A model generated the notes under the pieces. It saw only the letters and a program-made list of their open reading frames with translations, was not told the DNA's origin and searched no databases. Shown here one piece after another: positions 58,308 through 64,000 of a stretch of 64,000 nt of DNA; position 1 is the stretch's first letter, and every line of letters starts with the position of its first letter. Source of the stretch: Topomyia yanbarensis (taxonomy: Eukaryota; Arthropoda; Insecta; Diptera; Culicidae); assembly GCF_030247195.1 (NCBI RefSeq), contig NC_080671.1, forward strand, positions 14,830,843 to 14,894,842, in the 5' to 3' direction. The translations under genes were made by a program, and so were the position numbers.

Positions 58308-58744
58308 ATGTAGACGTATATGATAAAGAAGAAAAGACCAAATGGCAACATAGATTCAATTACCACATACACATTGCAGCAAATAATTCTCCTGTCGACA
58401 ATTTCGTAGACCAGATCGATCTAACAATCACGGTCCAATTTGCGTTATTTTTTTTTCTTTTTGAAGTAGATAATAAATAACCACGGCTGAGTTCAGCTAA
58501 CGCATATAGCCATGTCTGTTATGCGAAATCCAAAAAAGTAAATAAATATTCTATTTATTAAATTAGAGAATACTATCGATAATTACGCGTAATTTTTTCA
58601 TATTCAACCAAATTTAATAAAATCTTGCCCAGTAGTGCAGTCATAAGTAAGATTTCGGTCGAGATAGAGGAAAATCAACAAATCGTTCGGGCAAGTATTT
58701 TGTGTACTCAGATGCAAAATTCTGAATTGTCGCATCGTGTTTTT

Positions 58745-59420
58745 GAAAACTGATGAACATACATCATTCGACCGTGTCAAAGGGCCTCCAAATGTTCCAG
58801 GAATGTATTGCAGTGAACCTCAGTCCAGGAGCTAGACGAAAACCGGGAACAACCTGCAAACGAACCAAGAGAGCGCTTTCAAGTGGAATCCGAACATTTC
58901 GACGCGGTATTTGGTCAGAAAACTTAATGGTTCGCAAAGTATCGTCCAAATGGCCACGAAACGATGCGGATTAAAAACGTACCAGGTGCTGAATCTACCA
59001 AATCGGGATCAATGCCAGCGGTGTTGCCAAAACACGCGCCCGGAAATTCTACAGGACGACAAACCGGTGCTGCATCATTGATAACTAGTGTCTGGTTTGG
59101 CAAGCCATATACACTCGTGGCAAACGTAGTGAAGCACTCCTGACGAAAGTAAGATTTACAAAACTGAGCGCCTCTAAAAACGGATTTTGTCATTTTTGAG
59201 ACAGCGTGATCAAAAACTGTTGTTTTGACCCAATTGCATATTGATTCCATGTCACTACTTCAAAACCGCAGATGTGGTTTGCAGCGAATTTGGTGGATCT
59301 GGTACCGAAAGATATGAACACAGTAAACTGCGTTGAACGTCCGATCAAAATCTATTGGTCCATGATGGAGTGTGAACTTTAGAGGACCAAAAGAGATGCG
59401 TAAGACAAAAAAGAAATGAT
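58745..59420 (+). pseudogene. second Tc1/mariner transposase relic (ITmD37E-like)
   Basis: N-terminal pieces come first: MNIHHSTVSKGLQMFQECIA and PGARRKPGTTCKR, from the helix-turn-helix region. Then GVAKTRARKFYR, LVWQAIYTRGKRSEALLT, and VPKDMN followed by ERPIKIYWSMMECEL, which corresponds to the PELRPIEKYWA box. Many indels. The middle segment with the DLAS Asp is not recognisable. It covers the N-terminal part that is missing in the relic at 34.4 kb. No ends found. Confidence 0.65.
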
Positions 59421-60660
59421 CAGGAAATGAGAAAAACGAGAAAACGTACCGGAAACGACTGCATAAACTCTAATCGCAAATGCCTTTTACTCAAGCTCAT
59501 CTTAAAATTTATCCAAAGTATGCAAGGTGAAATAAATACATATACTGAACTACTGTAAAACATTGGTTGCATTCCGATAGCCATAGCCGATTTACTAATC
59601 AATCTAAAGAGTCGTCATAATTGTCGACTCACTATTTATTGCACTAATCCCCACCTCCTCAAAATCCCAAACATTCGGATACACCACTGACGCCATAAAT
59701 TAGAATTAAACTTTAAATGTATTCAAGTGCATGCATTGCCGTCGGTGTAGATGCCATCCTTTACAACGTTCCACAATGCAATAACAACCAGTAAAAGATT
59801 GAGCAGACGTCTAGCTGTGAGTTTTACAAGAAAAAGAGATTCTCTTGTTCCGGGTTTCAGTTCCCCCCTCGTCCCCCGCAGCAATATATATTGGATTGTG
59901 CACTTTGCGCATACAGACATGCTCGATCGTAGGAAACGAAGCGTCGGTTCTTGCGGAAATGGAAACATATTCGCTTACGACATTGTTATGATTTCATTTG
60001 GAAATGGATTCTAGTTTGGGTGAATGGGTAATGGGTTTATTTTGTCTCTATTAGAAATGTTGTAGCACGGTTTAACTTCGTCAATTTAAGGGATTCTTTC
60101 TAAGTGGGTACCAATCATTGCTTCGTTCCTAAGAAACATCGGTCTTATAATTGTCGTATACGCGTGTTGCAGTGAAACTAAAACTCTATTCCAGTTCCAG
60201 CACCCCAAATTTCATCCTACCATTGAAACTATTGCGTTGAAGACAGACGTTGTTGGGTACGGTTATAAGAGGTATTGAGTGAAAATAAGCTCAACACTCT
60301 ATACACTACGTTCTTTATCTGGATAGCAATAAGTTAGTGTTTTCTTGGGGATGTTTTTGCAATACTCTACAAATAACCGGGTTATTCAAAGATATATAAA
60401 AAATGTCATATTCCAAAGCTTCTTAATACTGATGATTTTGGTGCATTGAGAACCTACCATCGCATCAAATATAAAGATTTATTTGAAACAATGGTATATA
60501 CGACAAATGTTACAATTAATCGCACTCGTTACAAAATTATATTCATTAGTTATAGTCATATCAGTTAAAGTTTTACTGGGTTTACGAAAAGACCATCAGT
60601 GGAGTTAGTAGGACTTCTAACTGCCCCCAGTTAACAAGGGTGTTGTTTTTTCGTTTAGCG
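59421..60660. other. no recognisable gene
   Basis: A minus-strand ORF (59723-59968) has a hydrophobic LLNLLLVVIAL stretch like a signal peptide, but no good start or splice site supports it. Confidence 0.35.
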
Positions 60661-60760
60661 ACTGCTATATGATTTCCTTTATAGAGGATTTCGACCCCAG
60701 GATAGCTGTATACAAGACAATCGATGTCTCAACTATGCCCACCTTCTAATACACCGAATT
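60660..60760 (-). repeat. SINE fragment
   Basis: Minus strand: GGGCATAGTTGAGACATCGA, then TGTATACAGCTATCCTGGGGTCGAAATCC. This matches the head of the SINE family, with the B box weathered. Confidence 0.5.
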
Positions 60761-60877
60761 CAATTTTTGTACACTTTCTCATAATAGCACAAATTTTTTG
60801 CACGGTTTTTCACAATAATTCGACTTTCAAGTATTAAATACACATTTTTATAGCCAATTTGTTGTTCGACTGATTTC

Positions 60878-61116
60878 TGCTTAATGATTGGCTTTCTAAG
60901 TCTTGTATATATAAATCAAACGACTTGGTTTTGAATTATTCGACGTTTCGGCCGTTTTTGGCGGCCTTTTTCAAGGAAAAGGCGACCTACCCTAACAAAA
61001 GCGACAGAAAGATATTTTCCTTGAAAAAGGCCGCCAAAACGGCCGAAACGTCGGATAATTCAAAACCAAGTCGATTGTTTTATATATACAAGACTTAGAA
61101 AGCCAATTATTAAGCA
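60878..61116. mobile_element. foldback MITE, 239 bp, arms about 100 bp
   Basis: The arms share TGCTTAAT-ATTGGCTTTCTA, AGTCTTGTATATATAAA, GACTTGGTTTTGAATTAT, CGACGTTTCGGCCGTTTT and GGCGGCCTTTTTCAAGGAAA in inverted order, with few mismatches. Loop about 45 bp. No coding capacity. Confidence 0.8.
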
Positions 61117-64000
61117 CATATTTATATACACGGTTTTCCCGGATCTAAAAGCAATACTAAAAAATCCGTGTGATCATGAGAAACTACCCAAGAAAGGGTT
61201 TTCTTAAAAGGTAAGTTGTTGGCAGTTGAAAATCAACAATGTTTAACAATTTCGAGGTCCGCCAGTGCTGCGACGATTCAGAAACTAGTTTTTAATTCAA
61301 AGGCAATTTATGCTTGGTTTAAAATCAAAAATGCTTTAATGCCTTGAATCAGTTGAAATTTAAAGCAATCTCTCTTTCAGCCAGCAACAAGTTATCGACA
61401 TTAACTGATTAAAGCCGTTAAAAGCATTCGCCGACGATAAAGATCTTTAACAATCCACCCTACCGTCCAACTTTACAATACTCCATCCATCAGCTCGGGG
61501 AGAAAAGTTTTCCCTCCGGTTTGATTGATACTGTCAACACCTCCAGTCAACGCAAAAGGTGACAGAAAAATCGCGCAGAATTTTTCCCATAGACTTTTTC
61601 CATTAACACTCAGTTACTACTTGAGCAATAAGTCCTACCCAGCAAGATACTTATGAAGCTCGTGAAATCAGCTCGATACAAGTCAAGTACCAAAGCCCGT
61701 GCGAGAAGAGTAACTTTTCCCGCACAAACAGCGCAAAATTGCACTTTGTCGCTTCTCGGAGGCACTCAGATGTAGTTCAGAAGTTGATATCTGCCGGAAG
61801 CAGATCGGTGGGTGAATCATATTGTGAACTAGTGTTCGGTGTCTAGCTCCCAGAATGGTGATATAGTAGAATGCATTCGCCTGGAGGCTTGACCTATCGT
61901 TGCTGCGTAAGGATGTTGCTGCTAAACGATGAAACTTCATTTTCTTTCGAAACTGTTTTGAGCTTTCTTAACCGGAAAACCGAAAACTGAACAGTGCCAA
62001 GAAGGCACAAGTTTCTTTGAGGTTAGTTAGGGAAGCTATGCAATTTACTGCTGGTCTTACAGAATCGTCGAAGAAGGATTTATCACACCGCAAGTTAGAT
62101 TGAGGCAAAAGTTTGTCGGGATGAGCTTTTCCGATGGTTTTCGGAATCGATTGGGATTTGGCTGTTTTCGCTGAATACTGCGTTTATCTGCCAATGAAAG
62201 CATTTTGATTTTACAATCGAAATTGCTCAATTCATCGCAGAAAGTAAATACAGTCCAAATCTTATCCAGCATTTGTTCACGTAAACCTTTTCGCCTTTAA
62301 TGGTCGTGAAAAAGTTAGATTCAAACATTTTTCTGCTTATTTTCCTTCTACTAGCGTAAGAATCTGCTTCCGTAAATAAGAAATGCGAATACCAACTATG
62401 CCACAAAGCAACATCTGCAGTAATTTCCCCCCTTCGTGGCGCTTTTTATGCCCCATTCAAGAACAGAATAAAGTGCGGCAAATGAAAACATTCCGGTTGA
62501 AGTTCGGCGTGGCGCTTGCTCCGGCCGCGGCCTGGCTTCAATTAGGTATTCTACTTACGCTCACTCGCACGCCATTTACTGGAGAGAGAGAAAAAAAATG
62601 TGACGCTTTTGTCAAGAAGATCCCTAAGGGATAGTAAAACGAGCATAATTTACACACGAGACGTGAAAAGTGTTTCCTGTTTACTTTTGCTAACAACAGT
62701 CAGGGGTGATGGCGGCAGAGAAAATAAAATTTATTTAAGGTATAGTACGTTCTTCAAGCTATGTTTACTTATAATCCGGACACATAACATTACCTAGTTT
62801 CTTGAGATGGGTTTGATGTAAGGGAAAGTTAATGTGGACGAAATAAATCCGTCAGAGTTCGGATGAATTCACGAACTTTTGGGGGCCGTACACAAATAAC
62901 GTAGCTTTTTTCGGCGATTTTTGACCCCTCCCTCCCCCTGCGTAGCATTTGGTCACAAAATTTTAACCTCCCCCTCGTAAATAACGTAGAGATGGTAAGA
63001 TCGCTTAAATTTCAATTATCTGAACTTAATTTCGCTTTTGATGCTAGGTTCCATTCCAATCATGAGTACAGAAGCGAACTGCAGGCAAGTCTTCCACTAT
63101 GGTTGGCCGTTGCAGCATAAAACGAAGAATCCAAACATTGCGTGAAGCAGCCACGTTCCTACGTGTCGAATCCAATCAAATGCAGTGTCCATAGTTCGTT
63201 TTTTGACCACATGGGAACCGTGTTTCAATCGAAATAATTAGATGATAACCGTACGAACGTGGGTCACTTTCACAGGAACTGGAGATACTCACTTCGCTGG
63301 TCAATTCTGGAATCATGTTCGCTGGATCGGCCATATATGTAAATAGTATGACCATTGGACTGGCAACAATTTTGACTTTTTTCGGAACACTGTTAAATCA
63401 AACGGTAATTGGCTTCTTATACCACTTGTCAAATATGAGCTTTTTCGAAAACTCTAATTCACTCACAACAGTTTTGTATGTGTGTTTGTATGTGAAAATA
63501 TATGAAAAATAGGCAATTTGAAACAATAGATTCAGTACAAAATGCTAGTATCATCTTGTGCATCCCAAAATCTGTAGATATATAGATTAAGGTGTAAGGA
63601 TCAACATTGCCAATGACTGCAAATTGATCCGATTTTGCAGTAAAAAGATATTCTCATATAAAGTTATGTGTTGCCTCTCTTTCTCGCACACGCTTAGAAT
63701 AGGAAATTTAAAAAAAAAACTGGTTGGTCTTCAAAGGTAAATAACTTTGTCGGGAACCTCCAATTAAAATGCGATCTTCAACAAATCTATTCGTTATAAA
63801 ATAAGCTTCGCGACCGGAAGCTTTAAGGTACGCAGAGTTACTTAGTTATTTCCGAGTTTCCATAAAGATTACTATAGAAACTTCAAACCTCTTGTGCGTG
63901 AACTAGAGCTATCGGTAAATGCTCATATTTTGCATATGATTATCATTAGCAATTACCATTCGAATAAACAGTGCTCTGAAAAAAGAGTCAAAATTGTTGC
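61117..64000. other. no recognisable gene
   Basis: 61430-62640 is GC-richer and repeat-poor, possibly host intron, exon-adjacent or regulatory sequence, but no exon with splice support was found on either strand. 62882-62993 is probably a MITE fragment. 63560-64000 shows nothing definable. Confidence 0.4.
62882..62993. repeat. probable MITE fragment
   Basis: GGGGGCCGTACACAAATAACGTAG on the left and the inverse CTCTACGTTATTTACGAGG on the right enclose a pyrimidine-rich middle. This resembles a common insect MITE type that starts GGGGCCGT. Confidence 0.4.

Noticed and set aside
59723..59968. Minus-strand ORF with a signal-peptide-like LLNLLLVVIAL segment
   Set aside because: The segment is far from any Met start in a sensible context and no usable donor follows.

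Overview
This window looks like a transposon-packed stretch of a mosquito (culicine, Aedes-like) nuclear genome. The assignment is inference. It rests on the mix of elements: Jockey-, RTE- and I-type LINEs, tRNA-derived SINEs, Tc1/mariner relics resembling the ITmD37E group, and many hAT-like and foldback MITEs. It also rests on the gene structure: short 110-136 bp introns beside one 13.6 kb intron. I see no bacterial, organellar or viral gene organisation, no rRNA, no genuine tRNA gene and no CRISPR array.

The best candidate for a host gene is on the minus strand. Four exons (46620-46791, 32931-33026, 32687-32794, 32398-32576) have good splice sites and matching phases, and encode the last 184 or so residues of a protein I do not recognise. 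It carries a PKKRRRV nuclear-localisation-like motif, a dibasic RRKR site, His-rich and Pro-rich stretches, and ends in GDEV. A repeat-poor 3' UTR of about 1.2 kb follows, with AATAAA at 31160-31165. The first of its introns seen here (33027-46619) is packed with nested repeats. A GC-rich block at 16437-16860 may hold exons of a second minus-strand gene, but its frame is ambiguous.

Left part (1-8654): decayed foldback elements, tRNA-like SINEs and a 1.5 kb A/T-rich low-complexity tract. 8655-14228: a broken Jockey-like LINE split by a 161 bp MITE and a 1.8 kb hAT-like element. Removing both, with one copy of each target duplication, restores a continuous reading frame. 17.7-23 kb: a pogo/Tc1-like MITE, a BEL/Pao-like scrap, other repeats, and a 1.5 kb A-rich tract. 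23.5-30.4 kb: two roughly 98.7 % identical copies of an unclassified repeat, an I-type LINE 3' end with an intact RNase H ORF, a young RTE insertion with a 10 bp target duplication, and a hAT-like MITE.

Inside the big intron lie foldback elements, a mariner relic, an old RTE relic, a long palindrome interrupted by more copies of the unclassified repeat, and a small hAT MITE. From 46.8 to 64 kb come a 2.2 kb hAT-like element, SINEs, a TA-flanked TIR element, a second Jockey-like LINE whose motif-A aspartate has become alanine, a 1.17 kb nearly complete palindrome with hAT-type ends, a second mariner relic and another foldback.

The most interesting general pattern is five hAT-like elements with 8 bp target duplications. 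Three of them carry dense arrays of a short, element-specific motif just inside the termini, and two are near-complete palindromes. I found no clearly new enzymatic or defence system. The original findings here are structural.
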